From a virus: a DNA stretch of 31,069 bases. This document shows positions 22,551 to 29,191 of this stretch, piece by piece. Under the pieces are notes generated by a model. The model searched no databases. It saw nothing but the letters and a program-made list of their open reading frames with translations, and had not been told where the DNA came from. Position 1 is the first letter of the stretch, and the number at the start of each line of letters is the position of its first letter. The position numbers and the translations under genes were made by a program. Location: IMG/VR virus record IMGVR_UViG_3300011116_000471, positions 1 to 31,069 of that record; one strand, given 5' to 3'.

Positions 22551-23513
22551 CTACTTAATAGTCTTTAATTTGTACTTCTTAGCCAACTTGTTATAAAGGG
22601 CTTTTAGACTTGCAATTGCTGCATTTAGATCAGCAATCTGCTTTGTAGCAGTTGCGGTGGCTGAGTCATAGGCTGCTTTATCAGCGGCACGACCAACCTT
22701 TTCTGCTGCAAGTGCTGCTTGGACTGCTGCTAACTCACCTGCAAGATCACGAATAGCAATGTTCTTGCTAACTGATCCAACAGGAGTTGACATACCAGCA
22801 ATTGCAGTAGCAACAGTTGCATAAACAATTACAGTAACTTGACCTGCTGCTGGAATTGCTACATCAAATGTTTTAGTTCCATTTGTTGCTGTAACAGTGT
22901 CTGTTGTTAAAGTAGTTGCAGAGGCTGTAGACCCGTTGCTTACAACAGCATTGATAGATGCTCCACCCTTTAAGTTTCCAAATACATCGTATCCAGTTAC
23001 CTTTAATGATTGAGTACTTCCAGCCGCTGCTGAATCAGGTGCGGTTAGTGCAATTGCATTAAGTGCACCAGCAGTTCCTTGTACGTAATATGTAGTTGTA
23101 TTTCCACGGATAGTTACAGCAACAGACCCTACTGCAGTTGTTTTTGTATAAACAAAAATATCAGCAGTGGTACCAGTTCCTGTACTAATAGAAAGACTTG
23201 CAGTTCCAGAGGATGCAGTAACTGGAGCAGTAGAAGTTGCTACGGCTGGAACTAATGTTGCATTTGTAGCAACAGCAGTAACAACTGTACCAGTATCTAA
23301 ACCTGTTACAGCAATTTTTAATGCATCTGCTAAATCAACGCTGTTATCTGCTGGAACAGGAAGTGCTACAGGAGCAGTTGCTGCTGTGCCTCCAGTTGCT
23401 GCTGAACCGTTAACGGTCAGAGTTAATATATTTGCATTTGCTGATGGAACTAAAAGAACGGTGCTTGTCAATGCTGCAGCACTAACAAGTGCGATTTTTT
23501 TCAGTGATATCAC
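22551..23513 (-). CDS. Secreted Ala/Thr-rich protein with coiled-coil C terminus
   Basis: The 320-residue protein starts at GTG, with AAGGAG ten bases upstream. A signal peptide covers residues 1-27 and ends SANA before N. The body is Thr/Ala/Val-rich beta (for example AITAPDS-like strands and KVTGYDVFGNLKGGASINAV). That middle part resembles Ig-like invasin or Big domains, whose Y-D-x-x-G-N motif is visible. From about residue 253 a coiled coil runs to the end (LAGELAAVQAALAAEKVGRA, then LKALYNKLAKKYKLKTIK). This layout is common for surface proteins of freshwater actinobacteria, so the gene may have come from the host. It may be an adhesion or shielding protein. The role in the phage is unknown. 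Confidence 0.65.
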   Translation of the reverse strand: MISLKKIALVSAAALTSTVLLVPSANANILTLTVNGSAATGGTAATAPVALPVPADNSVDLADALKIAVTGLDTGTVVTAVATNATLVPAVATSTAPVTASSGTASLSISTGTGTTADIFVYTKTTAVGSVAVTIRGNTTTYYVQGTAGALNAIALTAPDSAAAGSTQSLKVTGYDVFGNLKGGASINAVVSNGSTASATTLTTDTVTATNGTKTFDVAIPAAGQVTVIVYATVATAIAGMSTPVGSVSKNIAIRDLAGELAAVQAALAAEKVGRAADKAAYDSATATATKQIADLNAAIASLKALYNKLAKKYKLKTIK

Positions 23514-23686
23514 TTAGTTGTGTCTCCTTAAAATAGGCTCACGATGGAGTCTTTAAATACCTTATCTTCTTACATCTAATAAGACACTGAAGGAGTCGAA
23601 ATGTTGTTAAAAGTGTTAAAAATAGTAAAAGAGCAGTATCTATAATAGACGCTGTTATTTTAATACATGTTTATGTTTATATCAGG

Positions 23687-23727
23687 AGTAACTTTTATAA
23701 AGTGTGATGTATCCCACAAAAGTTACT
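23687..23727 (-). other. Inverted repeat at the 3' end of the HslV-like gene
   Basis: AGTAACTTTT (23687-23696) and AAAAGTTACT (23718-23727) are perfect ten-base inverted copies, and the right arm contains the stop codon of the HslV-like gene. Inner GTG/CAC can extend the hairpin. No T-run follows on the minus strand, so it is more like an end-stabilising hairpin than a classical terminator. The rest of the gap 23514-23686 has A/T-rich sequence with no clear promoter. Confidence 0.5.
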
Positions 23728-24268
23728 TAAGTTGTTCTTTCTCAATGTATGGACCTGAAGTAAAGGCTGTGAGTTTTGCAGCAATCTCCATAGCCTTCAT
23801 TGGTTTAGCACCAGCATGCAGAGCACCCAATGCATAGGAAGCACCAGAACCAACTGCGTAGGTTCCATCCATACTTCTCATAACAGCCAAATCTTGATCA
23901 ATATCAAATAGTTCACCACCAACAGCCATTAAGAATTGGAATCGTAATCCTTCTTTTGATTTGTCGTGGTCTTCATTAAAGTCATATCCATTTTCAGTTA
24001 AACACTTTCTAAGGGAAGGCATAGCCTTAGCAATCATAAAGTGATAGATGTCTTTAGAATCTTTGGCAGTTAATTTTGGCGGATTCCAGATGTGTTGAGC
24101 AATATCGCAAGGAGACACTTCTCCAGAACCAGCAATTAAAAAATCGCCACGTTCTGTAAGTTTTGCCATCTGTGGATGGCGGTAAATACGACCGCTATCA
24201 TCTGTTACTTGATTGTCGGCAAGTAAGAGGCAACGATCTTCGTATTGAACTCCAATGATTGTTGTCAT
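23723..24268 (-). CDS. HslV/20S proteasome-like Ntn hydrolase subunit
   Basis: The 181-residue protein matches the HslV-type plan of the proteasome family. It starts MTTIIGVQYEDRCLLLADNQ, with Thr directly after Met as in E. coli HslV, so removal of Met would expose the catalytic Thr. A later DGTYAVGSGASYALGALHAG resembles the G-S-G-x-x-Y/F-A motif, and KAMEIAAKLTAFTSGPYIEK resembles the late helix. HslV is about 175 residues, so the length fits. No HslU-like ATPase gene is in the window. It lies between the endolysin and a hairpin. Roles could be host-protein turnover, maturation of phage proteins, or interference with the host proteasome. It has a good AAGGGG ribosome site. Confidence 0.75.
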   Translation of the reverse strand: MTTIIGVQYEDRCLLLADNQVTDDSGRIYRHPQMAKLTERGDFLIAGSGEVSPCDIAQHIWNPPKLTAKDSKDIYHFMIAKAMPSLRKCLTENGYDFNEDHDKSKEGLRFQFLMAVGGELFDIDQDLAVMRSMDGTYAVGSGASYALGALHAGAKPMKAMEIAAKLTAFTSGPYIEKEQLK

Positions 24269-24286
24269 GACACCCCTTCAAGTAGA

Positions 24287-24324
24287 CAGCCCCCCAAGAA
24301 TACCAGAAGGTTCTTAGAGGGCTG
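24287..24324 (-). other. Long hairpin between endolysin and HslV-like gene
   Basis: CAGCCCCCCAAGAA (24287-24300) and TTCTTAGAGGGCTG (24311-24324) pair over 14 positions, the two imperfect pairs being G-U wobbles in the minus-strand RNA. The ten-base loop is short. There is no T-run after the stem on the minus strand, so it is more likely an RNA processing or stability element than a terminator. It lies 19 bases before the HslV-like ATG. Confidence 0.55.
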
Positions 24325-24343
24325 TGGGGGTAAAATGTCCAGT

Positions 24344-25084
24344 TTATAGGAGTTTGACCAGTTCTGCCCAGGTTTTAGGGCCAACAATTCCGTTAGAGTC
24401 CAAATTGTCGTGATTGTCTTGAAAGGATATTACCGCCTTCTTTGTTGCTGGGCCGTAATCTCCATCTGCTACTAATCCAAGAGCACGTTGAACAACCTTA
24501 ACTCCGTTGCCTTTACTTCCAGGTTTAATAGTTCCTGGAAAGGTTGGTGTCTCTGAAACAGGAACGCTTGCTTCAACTTCGTTACCAACATAGTTGGGAC
24601 GACCAAATCCAACAATAGATACCATGACCTTCTTTTTGTTAGGAATATAGCCACGAACTTTTTTGCAAACTTCGCCACCATTACGTTGATCACCTTTTGC
24701 AGTTCCTGCAGTATTGCCTTCAATACAAGTAACTGTTCCATCTCCATTGTTAGATACAACAATACCTACGTGAGAGATTCTATCTACACCATCTCCTGGA
24801 AAATCAAAATAGGCTATGTCACCTGGTTTTGGAGAGGCATCTTTTGCATCTACCCAAGTACCCATCTTTCTAAACGCTGTTGCACCAGCCACAGTTGAAA
24901 CTGTATTAGGAACCTTCACACCTGCCTGATTAGCACACCACATAACAAAAGACCCACACCATGGTAGGAAATCAGCCTTGGTAAACTTACCGTATTTAGT
25001 TTCGTTATCCTTTGGACCTTCAATAGTGCCAACTTCTTTTTCAGCAACCTCAATAATTGCCGCTGCTGTGCCTTTTTCTGCCAT
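24344..25084 (-). CDS. Endolysin: CHAP domain plus peptidoglycan-binding domain
   Basis: I place the start at 25084, where AAAGGAG lies six bases upstream and the protein begins MAEKGTAAAIIEVAEKEVGT. A further ATG 17 codons upstream has no ribosome site. The 246-residue protein has an N-terminal CHAP-type cysteine hydrolase with FLPWCGSFVMWC (Cys43 as nucleophile), DRISHVGIVV (His105) and CIEGNTAG (Glu122, Asn124). A linker follows, and residues about 185-246 are a PG_binding_1 domain (GSKGNGVKVVQRALGLVADG, then DYGPATKKAVISFQ and GIVGPKTWAEL). It should cut peptidoglycan for host lysis. The enzyme lacks a signal peptide, so it needs a holin. The first gene downstream is HslV-like. Confidence 0.92.
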   Translation of the reverse strand: MAEKGTAAAIIEVAEKEVGTIEGPKDNETKYGKFTKADFLPWCGSFVMWCANQAGVKVPNTVSTVAGATAFRKMGTWVDAKDASPKPGDIAYFDFPGDGVDRISHVGIVVSNNGDGTVTCIEGNTAGTAKGDQRNGGEVCKKVRGYIPNKKKVMVSIVGFGRPNYVGNEVEASVPVSETPTFPGTIKPGSKGNGVKVVQRALGLVADGDYGPATKKAVISFQDNHDNLDSNGIVGPKTWAELVKLL

Positions 25085-25133
25085 TTGGCTCCTTTCGTAT
25101 AGGACTATTGTCGCAGTGTGATAGGTTTGGCAC

Positions 25134-25667
25134 ATGGCAAAAATAGTAGAACTAACAAAAGATGAAATTAGAATCTGTGCTCAACTAGGCATGGAGCGCT
25201 GGCTATTAAAGTGGGGCAGTATAGACCGCCCAAACTATGCAGAGGGCAAACGTCAGGGTTGGCTTGAGTTTGAACTAAATGCAAACATCAGATCAAATGT
25301 CGCAGAGTATGCGGTGGCTAAACTTTATAAGATGCCTTGGACTGTTCCTTGGTATACAAATGAGGAGCATAAGAACCGAATTAATCACCCCGATGTTGGA
25401 AGTAACTTAGAGGTGCGTTGCGTCAGAACCAAGGATGCAATACCTGTGTGGAGCAAGGATGTAAATAAGGACGCCATAATTGTTGGCACAAGAATTCACG
25501 ACCTAGAGTATTTCTCTGCAGTAGAGATATATGGCTGGCTACCAGTATCAGAGTGTCAGAGAGATGAGTGGTGGTCACAAGAGAAATCAGGAAATTGCTG
25601 GAGAGTTCCAGTAGAGGAGTTTAGGGATTCGATTCCAGACGACTCATTAATGTCTTTGCACGTCTAG
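25134..25667 (+). CDS. Possible PD-(D/E)XK-like nuclease-fold protein
   Basis: The 177-residue plus-strand protein lies divergently from the endolysin with 49 bases between starts. Its middle carries AEYAVAKLYKMPWTVPWYTN (a helix with Glu), then NHPDVGSNLEVRCVRTKD, followed by a strand AIIVGTRIHD. The order helix with E, then D-V-G ... L-E-V-R, resembles a PD-(D/E)XK nuclease core, a pattern seen in uncharacterised phage proteins of actinobacteria. The Lys of E-x-K is replaced by Arg, so catalysis is uncertain. A TAGGTT hexamer six bases before ATG could drive a leaderless message. Its 3' end overlaps the end of the Cys-His-Asp gene by 47 bases on the opposite strand. Confidence 0.6.
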   Translation: MAKIVELTKDEIRICAQLGMERWLLKWGSIDRPNYAEGKRQGWLEFELNANIRSNVAEYAVAKLYKMPWTVPWYTNEEHKNRINHPDVGSNLEVRCVRTKDAIPVWSKDVNKDAIIVGTRIHDLEYFSAVEIYGWLPVSECQRDEWWSQEKSGNCWRVPVEEFRDSIPDDSLMSLHV

Positions 25668-25977
25668 ACGGCTCCTTAGTGAGGAAGCCTCTTCCCTTGG
25701 CTTTCTCATAAGGAACTGCAGTTGCAAACTGATCTGAGGTTGCATCAAGTATCTTTCCTGATGAATGTTTTAAAAACCAATGACTAGTTCCTTCATGTTG
25801 AATCTGCATTGGAGTATATCCAGCAGCCTTACCACCTAGTGAGTGATAGACAGCCTCACTGGCTACGTAACAATGGCCAGCGGTCTTGCACTCGTGTCCA
25901 CGAAACTTTGCACTACGTAGGTCATCAGTTAGATGCTCTCTAACATTAGAAACTATTTGATGATCGTAGTTGTTCAT
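25621..25977 (-). CDS. Papain-like Cys-His-Asp protein (effector cluster)
   Basis: The 118-residue protein has a compact candidate catalytic triad. GHCYVASEAVYHSL near residue 36 gives Cys, HEGTSHWFLKH near residue 61 gives His, and KILDATSDQF near residue 75 gives Asp. This C, H-W, D-x-T-x-x-Q-F order is repeated in the protein at 26483-26944, so the two are paralogues. Papain-like folds of this size act as peptidases, deamidases or transglutaminases, and appear in polymorphic toxins, but the reaction cannot be told. It ends the effector operon. Its start overlaps the ParB-like gene by four bases (ATGA). It lacks the N-terminal tag. Confidence 0.65.
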   Translation of the reverse strand: MNNYDHQIVSNVREHLTDDLRSAKFRGHECKTAGHCYVASEAVYHSLGGKAAGYTPMQIQHEGTSHWFLKHSSGKILDATSDQFATAVPYEKAKGRGFLTKEPSRRAKTLMSRLESNP

Positions 25978-26486
25978 TGAAACTGCTTAAAGTGAGCGGG
26001 GTGAATATTAGTAGGCACGTATTCTTTTCCTGTACGTTCTTCGTAACTTCCTTTATCAGTAAAGTTAGTTATCATGGCTAAATGACCGCCTTTAAAGTTT
26101 TCTTTTCTTTCACCTAATCCTGGCTGACGATAAACTGTTACTGGTACATGAGAGACGCCCTCAGCCATCGCTGCCTCTAATCTATGATGGCCTTCACCAA
26201 CAACGCCCCACTTATTATCATGATCATAAGCAACCATGATTGGATTATTAATTCCTTTGCCGCTCTTAATATCTCCTCTAATTCCAGCAATAATTTTAGA
26301 ACTAGAAGGCTGTGCATCAGCACCAAGACGTCTATGTTCCATTAGAGGAATTAAACGCTCTGTTCTAACCATACCAGTAGCACTCTCTGTCTTATCACCT
26401 TCAAGATGACCCTTACCACCTGCTTTTCTTACCTGAACATTCTCAGGAACAGGAACACCAAATTGTTTTTGATTTAAAGTACTCAT
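25974..26486 (-). CDS. ParB/sulfiredoxin-like protein with N-terminal effector tag
   Basis: The 170-residue protein begins MSTLNQKQFGVPVPENVQVR, which carries the tag L-N-x-K-Q-F-G. The following domain has NPIMVAYDHDNKWGVVGEGH then HRLEAAMAEGVSHVPVTVYR, where GEGHHRLEAA is the ParB/sulfiredoxin-fold motif (G-x-H/R-R-x-x-A). The chromosome-partition helix-turn-helix and C-terminal parts are absent, so it is a single-domain relative. Such stand-alone ParB-like domains can bind and hydrolyse nucleotides, and some cut nucleic acids. The start overlaps the previous gene by four bases. A second one lies at 27270-27668. Confidence 0.7.
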   Translation of the reverse strand: MSTLNQKQFGVPVPENVQVRKAGGKGHLEGDKTESATGMVRTERLIPLMEHRRLGADAQPSSSKIIAGIRGDIKSGKGINNPIMVAYDHDNKWGVVGEGHHRLEAAMAEGVSHVPVTVYRQPGLGERKENFKGGHLAMITNFTDKGSYEERTGKEYVPTNIHPAHFKQFQ

Positions 26487-26944
26487 AAAACTCTGTGATC
26501 CACATCTCGATTTTTAGTAAATCGTTTCATTGATTTACGTGTTTCAAATTTTTCTTGAGGTTCAACCACTGGAAACTTAGCCCGTGCATTGAATTGACGT
26601 TGTGTGTAATCTACTACATGCATTCCTTCAGTGGTAGGAACGTGGTGCACATAATGATTCCCAAACTGATGATTATTAGCGTTTGAATCTCGGTACTCTT
26701 TTACATGAGATCCGTGAGGAAGATAGTCATGCACTATACGACAAGCCTTGTCACACTCACCTTCTGCAGACCACTTATCTCCAGCAAGATACCCTAACTC
26801 ATTAGTGTTAAGTGGACTTCCAGTTCCTAAGTCGGGATGGCTATCAGATGTAAGGCTTTTTGCAAGATGGGTCAACTCTTTTGGCGTATGTATAAGCGGT
26901 GCTTGTTTCCAAACGCCTTTAACAAACTCGTTACCTCTACTCAT
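26483..26944 (-). CDS. Papain-like Cys-His-Asp protein, paralogue of 25621-25977
   Basis: The 153-residue protein contains GECDKACRIVHDYL, then GNHYVHHVPTTEGMHVVDYT and QRQF. Placed against the gene at 25621-25977 the first segments align without gaps (GHCYVASEAVYHSL), and the His and Asp segments also correspond (H-W/Y ... V/L-D-x-T-x-x-Q-F). Cys, His and Asp are therefore the candidate triad. An N-terminal helix and a basic C-terminal tail (SMKRFTKNRDVDHR) are additional. Four-base ATGA overlaps link it to both neighbours. The reaction is unknown. Alternatives are a protease, a deamidase or an inactive binding protein. Confidence 0.65.
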   Translation of the reverse strand: MSRGNEFVKGVWKQAPLIHTPKELTHLAKSLTSDSHPDLGTGSPLNTNELGYLAGDKWSAEGECDKACRIVHDYLPHGSHVKEYRDSNANNHQFGNHYVHHVPTTEGMHVVDYTQRQFNARAKFPVVEPQEKFETRKSMKRFTKNRDVDHRVL

Positions 26945-27270
26945 TTTAACACCGATGCCACTTGTCGTTTTACTTTAAATCCTTTTCTAGATGCAACGGT
27001 GTTATCTATACCTGAAACTTCTGACGCCCCCATTGAGGTGTCATTAGACATAGGTTCTACCTCATAAATTTTTCCATGAGAGACACTCTTGCTCTTATCT
27101 CCTAATCCCATACCAGTACCAAGTCTGGTTTGAGTATGAGCAACTGCTCCTTCAATGCTTTGCGTAGCAAAAGCCCAACCACCCTTTAATCTAGGTGTAA
27201 TGATTGCGCCCTCCTTTATATCTTCAATACTTCCATGATAAAGAGAACCAAATTGTTTTTTATTTAACAT
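26941..27270 (-). CDS. Rifampin-ADP-ribosyltransferase-like protein with effector tag
   Basis: I take ATG at 27270, giving MLNKKQFGSLYHGSIEDIKE, because it overlaps the previous stop as TAATG. A GTG or ATG three codons upstream is also open. The tag L-N-x-K-Q-F-G runs directly into Y-H-G, the first conserved motif of Arr-type ADP-ribosyltransferases. GGWAFATQSIEGAVAHT follows, then KIYEVEPMSN, matching the A-x-A-T and V-Y-x-V-E-P motifs. The protein is 109 residues, shorter than Arr (about 140). It may transfer ADP-ribose from NAD to a host protein or small molecule. The target is unknown. Confidence 0.65.
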   Translation of the reverse strand: MLNKKQFGSLYHGSIEDIKEGAIITPRLKGGWAFATQSIEGAVAHTQTRLGTGMGLGDKSKSVSHGKIYEVEPMSNDTSMGASEVSGIDNTVASRKGFKVKRQVASVLK

Positions 27271-27668
27271 TAGTACCAACTAATTGGTATTAACGCTTTA
27301 CGGTTAATGTTGCGTTGTGCCGCAATGCGGTGATGGCCGTCATGCAAAGTAAGTGACTTATCATGATGACTCATCATTTTTACAGGGGTCTTTACACCTT
27401 CTTCTTTAATACTTTCATACAAAGTAGGGTTAGGGTTATCTCCTGGTCTTCCCATAGTTCTTACTTTAGATTCACGTAACTTTTTTTGCAATGTATTTTT
27501 TTCACGACGTTTTCTATCTGCAGGTTTTTTAACTCCAACAGGAACGTCATCATTTTTTCCCTCACCAGCATCAGATAAGTTAGCATGTTTAACAATTTCA
27601 GATGCAGTCATAAACATAGGTCTTTGACCTGCAAACAATTGTTTAGATAAGTTATCTTGAGCAGCCAT
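27270..27668 (-). CDS. Second ParB/sulfiredoxin-like protein with tag variant
   Basis: The start at ATG 27668 overlaps the previous stop as TAATG and gives MAAQDNLSKQLFAGQRPMFM. The segment N-L-S-K-Q-L-F-A-G is a variant of the tag with one inserted residue. The C-terminal part has ESIKEEGVKTPVKMMSHHDK, then SLTLHDGHHRIAAQRNI, where L-x-D-G-H-H-R-I-A-A is the ParB/sulfiredoxin motif. The middle is highly basic (KPADRKRREKNTLQKKLRES). It is 132 residues long. It lacks any helix-turn-helix, so plasmid partition is unlikely. Role and substrate are unknown. Confidence 0.65.
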   Translation of the reverse strand: MAAQDNLSKQLFAGQRPMFMTASEIVKHANLSDAGEGKNDDVPVGVKKPADRKRREKNTLQKKLRESKVRTMGRPGDNPNPTLYESIKEEGVKTPVKMMSHHDKSLTLHDGHHRIAAQRNINRKALIPISWY

Positions 27669-28021
27669 TATGCTTTCCACTTCCTTGGTGGAGTGTAGGT
27701 GCGTGTGCGATCTCTCTTGTCACTTAACTTAGTAACAGCAGTTACGTGCACGGTGCTGCCCTTCTTAACAGGAACTTCATTCTCCCAATACTCATCGTAG
27801 ACTTGATTCTTCTTTAATACATCAGGACGAGTTTCACGACTCTTCTTAGCCACCTGTCCTTCAATTACAACGCCAGGTCCACGCCGAATAGGATTTCTTG
27901 CAAAGCCGACGGCTCTCTCTGGGTCTTCTGTCCAATGCATGCCGAGGGGTTTTTTTACATCTGTAGTAAAACTTAATCCACGATAGAGAGTGTGAAATTG
28001 TTTAGGAGATAGATTACTCAT
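27668..28021 (-). CDS. ADP-ribosyltransferase-like protein with effector tag
   Basis: The 117-residue protein begins MSNLSPKQFHTLYRGLSFTT: the tag N-L-S-x-K-Q-F is followed by L-Y-R-G. Then MHWTEDPERAVGFARN and PGVVIEGQVAKKS follow, and DEYWENEVPVKKGSTVHVTA comes late. The order Y-R-G, H-W-T/S, and a late E-x-E-x-x-V (here with Tyr-Trp before) is the R-S-E type ADP-ribosyltransferase plan, the class that modifies Arg or other residues. This is a different subfamily from the Arr-like proteins beside it. The gene overlaps both neighbours. It may be a host-modifying enzyme, but activity is not shown. Confidence 0.65.
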   Translation of the reverse strand: MSNLSPKQFHTLYRGLSFTTDVKKPLGMHWTEDPERAVGFARNPIRRGPGVVIEGQVAKKSRETRPDVLKKNQVYDEYWENEVPVKKGSTVHVTAVTKLSDKRDRTRTYTPPRKWKA

Positions 28022-28268
28022 CTTCTTCCCTTGGCTCAGACCTCTTAGGCTTTCTTACGTTATAACCTAATTTTGGTCCTTGCATTAAATCTTTAATTCC
28101 CTCAGCACTCGCCATCTGCGTCTTATTTAAGTTGTTGTTCACCCATGCAGAAATATAATCGGCTCCACCCTCTTCATTTACATCTTTAACTTTAAAGCGC
28201 TCCTGGACGGATCTTTTCCCATAAGAAGATCTAGAGTAACCACTCTTTGAAAAACTCTTCTTCTTCAT
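28014..28268 (-). CDS. Small basic unknown protein of the effector operon
   Basis: The 84-residue protein begins MKKKSFSKSGYSRSSYGKRS, which is Ser/Lys/Arg-rich, and continues with ADYISAWVNNNLNKTQMASA and EGIKDLMQGPKLGYNVRKPK. It ends in an acidic REEDE. It overlaps the next gene by eight bases and the previous one by four. No family was recognised. The piece NNLNKTQ is distantly like the effector tag, but it is internal and lacks F-G. It could be an adaptor or immunity-like partner for its neighbour, but that is a guess. Confidence 0.5.
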   Translation of the reverse strand: MKKKSFSKSGYSRSSYGKRSVQERFKVKDVNEEGGADYISAWVNNNLNKTQMASAEGIKDLMQGPKLGYNVRKPKRSEPREEDE

Positions 28269-28498
28269 TTCTTATCCTTGGGAGTAAAGTGATCGTGAGG
28301 CTCGCCTAAACCAAATTGTTCTTGATCATGTAAGTGTTTGTGAAAATCAAGACGAGTCTTATGTGAGCCATCGTCATTGGGTGTAGACATAAATGCATTC
28401 GATTCTTCAAAGGTCATGGCATGCTTATGATACTTAAGAGAATGCCAATCAACTTGCCACTTATCGGTTGGATGTGGAATCCACTTCTTTGAACTCAT
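28265..28498 (-). CDS. Small His-rich unknown protein
   Basis: I choose ATG at 28498 because it overlaps the upstream stop as ATGA. An ATG four codons earlier is too close to its purine run. The 77-residue protein contains WIPHPTDKWQVDWHSLKYHK, then KTRLDFHKHLHDQEQFGLGE and PHDHFTPKDKK. It is rich in His, Trp and Asp, which suggests metal binding or a small compact fold. I do not recognise the family. It is part of the coupled chain from 30 kb to 25.6 kb. Confidence 0.55.
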   Translation of the reverse strand: MSSKKWIPHPTDKWQVDWHSLKYHKHAMTFEESNAFMSTPNDDGSHKTRLDFHKHLHDQEQFGLGEPHDHFTPKDKK

Positions 28499-28659
28499 AT
28501 CGACATCCATCCTTCATACTCAGCATCAGGATTATCAGTATGCCATTGAGCCATTAATTTATTTTGTTTATCCCAATTAGTGTCGTGAGTATCAAGACCG
28601 CACTTGGGGCACAAACTTATGCCCATACTCTTATAGACATGCTCACACATGGTCGTCAT
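28495..28659 (-). CDS. Small CxxC zinc protein
   Basis: The 54-residue protein begins MTTMCEHVYKSMGISLCPKC and has C-E-H and C-P-K-C-G, so two Cys and one His with a further Cys form a likely zinc site. The remainder is DTHDTNWDKQNKLMAQWHTD and a short acidic end. It overlaps the nuclease gene by four bases (ATGA), as does its own end with the next gene. It resembles tiny zinc proteins in aquatic phage operons. The function is unknown. Confidence 0.6.
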   Translation of the reverse strand: MTTMCEHVYKSMGISLCPKCGLDTHDTNWDKQNKLMAQWHTDNPDAEYEGWMSI

Positions 28660-29060
28660 GGGTTCACCTGTCTCTTTGCTACTAATTCATCAAAGTCTTT
28701 AATCTTCGTGCCGCCACCATATGTCCAAGCATAACCTTCATTGATTAGTTTTTGATTAAGTGAGAGATCTGCGCCATCTAAGAAGACCCAACCAAGTATG
28801 CGTCCGTACTTCTCTGATGAGTCAGGCTTCTCCGTCTTAATTACAACGTCTTTTGCCGCCGCTAATTCTTTTTTAATCTTTTCTTTAACTTCCAAGCCGA
28901 GGGCTTTTTCTTTTGCATCAGTTGTACGGCTCTCAGGTGTATCTATACCTGCTAGGCGCACACGAGAGAAGAATGAGACAGAGAACCCTAAATCAATATC
29001 AACATCGATAGTATCGCCATCAACTACCTTGTGGACCTTCTTAACACGGTACTCATACAT
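28656..29060 (-). CDS. Staphylococcal-type thermonuclease (SNase)
   Basis: The 134-residue protein is a single SNase domain that cuts DNA or RNA with calcium. KVVDGDTIDVDI carries the metal-binding Asp near residues 19-21, RVRLAGIDTPES gives Arg35 and Glu43, and SSEKYGRILGWV gives Arg87. These three catalytic residues fall at the same numbers as in mature staphylococcal nuclease. There is no signal peptide, so the enzyme should act inside the host or in the virion. It is coupled by ATGA to the zinc protein and by one base to the preceding small gene. It may degrade host DNA or protect against other phages. Confidence 0.92.
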   Translation of the reverse strand: MYEYRVKKVHKVVDGDTIDVDIDLGFSVSFFSRVRLAGIDTPESRTTDAKEKALGLEVKEKIKKELAAAKDVVIKTEKPDSSEKYGRILGWVFLDGADLSLNQKLINEGYAWTYGGGTKIKDFDELVAKRQVNP

Positions 29061-29191
29061 TATTTTTTAACCTTTGGTCGGTATGGCTCAATACGTGACT
29101 TAACCGTTCCGTCTTTTCGCATGATGACTATCCAGCCATCTTTAATCTGCATCTTGTTAAATGGTTCGTTACGTGAGTATTTGGCGCTCAT
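29060..29191 (-). CDS. 43-residue unknown protein
   Basis: The protein begins MSAKYSRNEPFNKMQIKDGW and continues IVIMRKDGTVKSRIEPYRPK and VKK. It is basic with a short beta-like core (WIVIMRKDGTVKSRI). It is shorter than common gene-finder limits, but its start overlaps the Arr-like stop by four bases (ATGA) and its stop overlaps the SNase start as TAATG, so it is very likely real. The family is not known. Confidence 0.6.
   Translation of the reverse strand: MSAKYSRNEPFNKMQIKDGWIVIMRKDGTVKSRIEPYRPKVKK

Noticed and set aside
25085-25135. Upstream ATG of the endolysin (adds 17 residues)
   Set aside because: It has no ribosome site and overlaps the divergent gene start. The inner ATG at 25084 has AAAGGAG and a sensible N terminus.
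26748-27067. Plus-strand open frames opposite the effector genes
   Set aside because: They are shadows without ribosome sites, and the minus strand there has continuous coupled genes with recognisable motifs.
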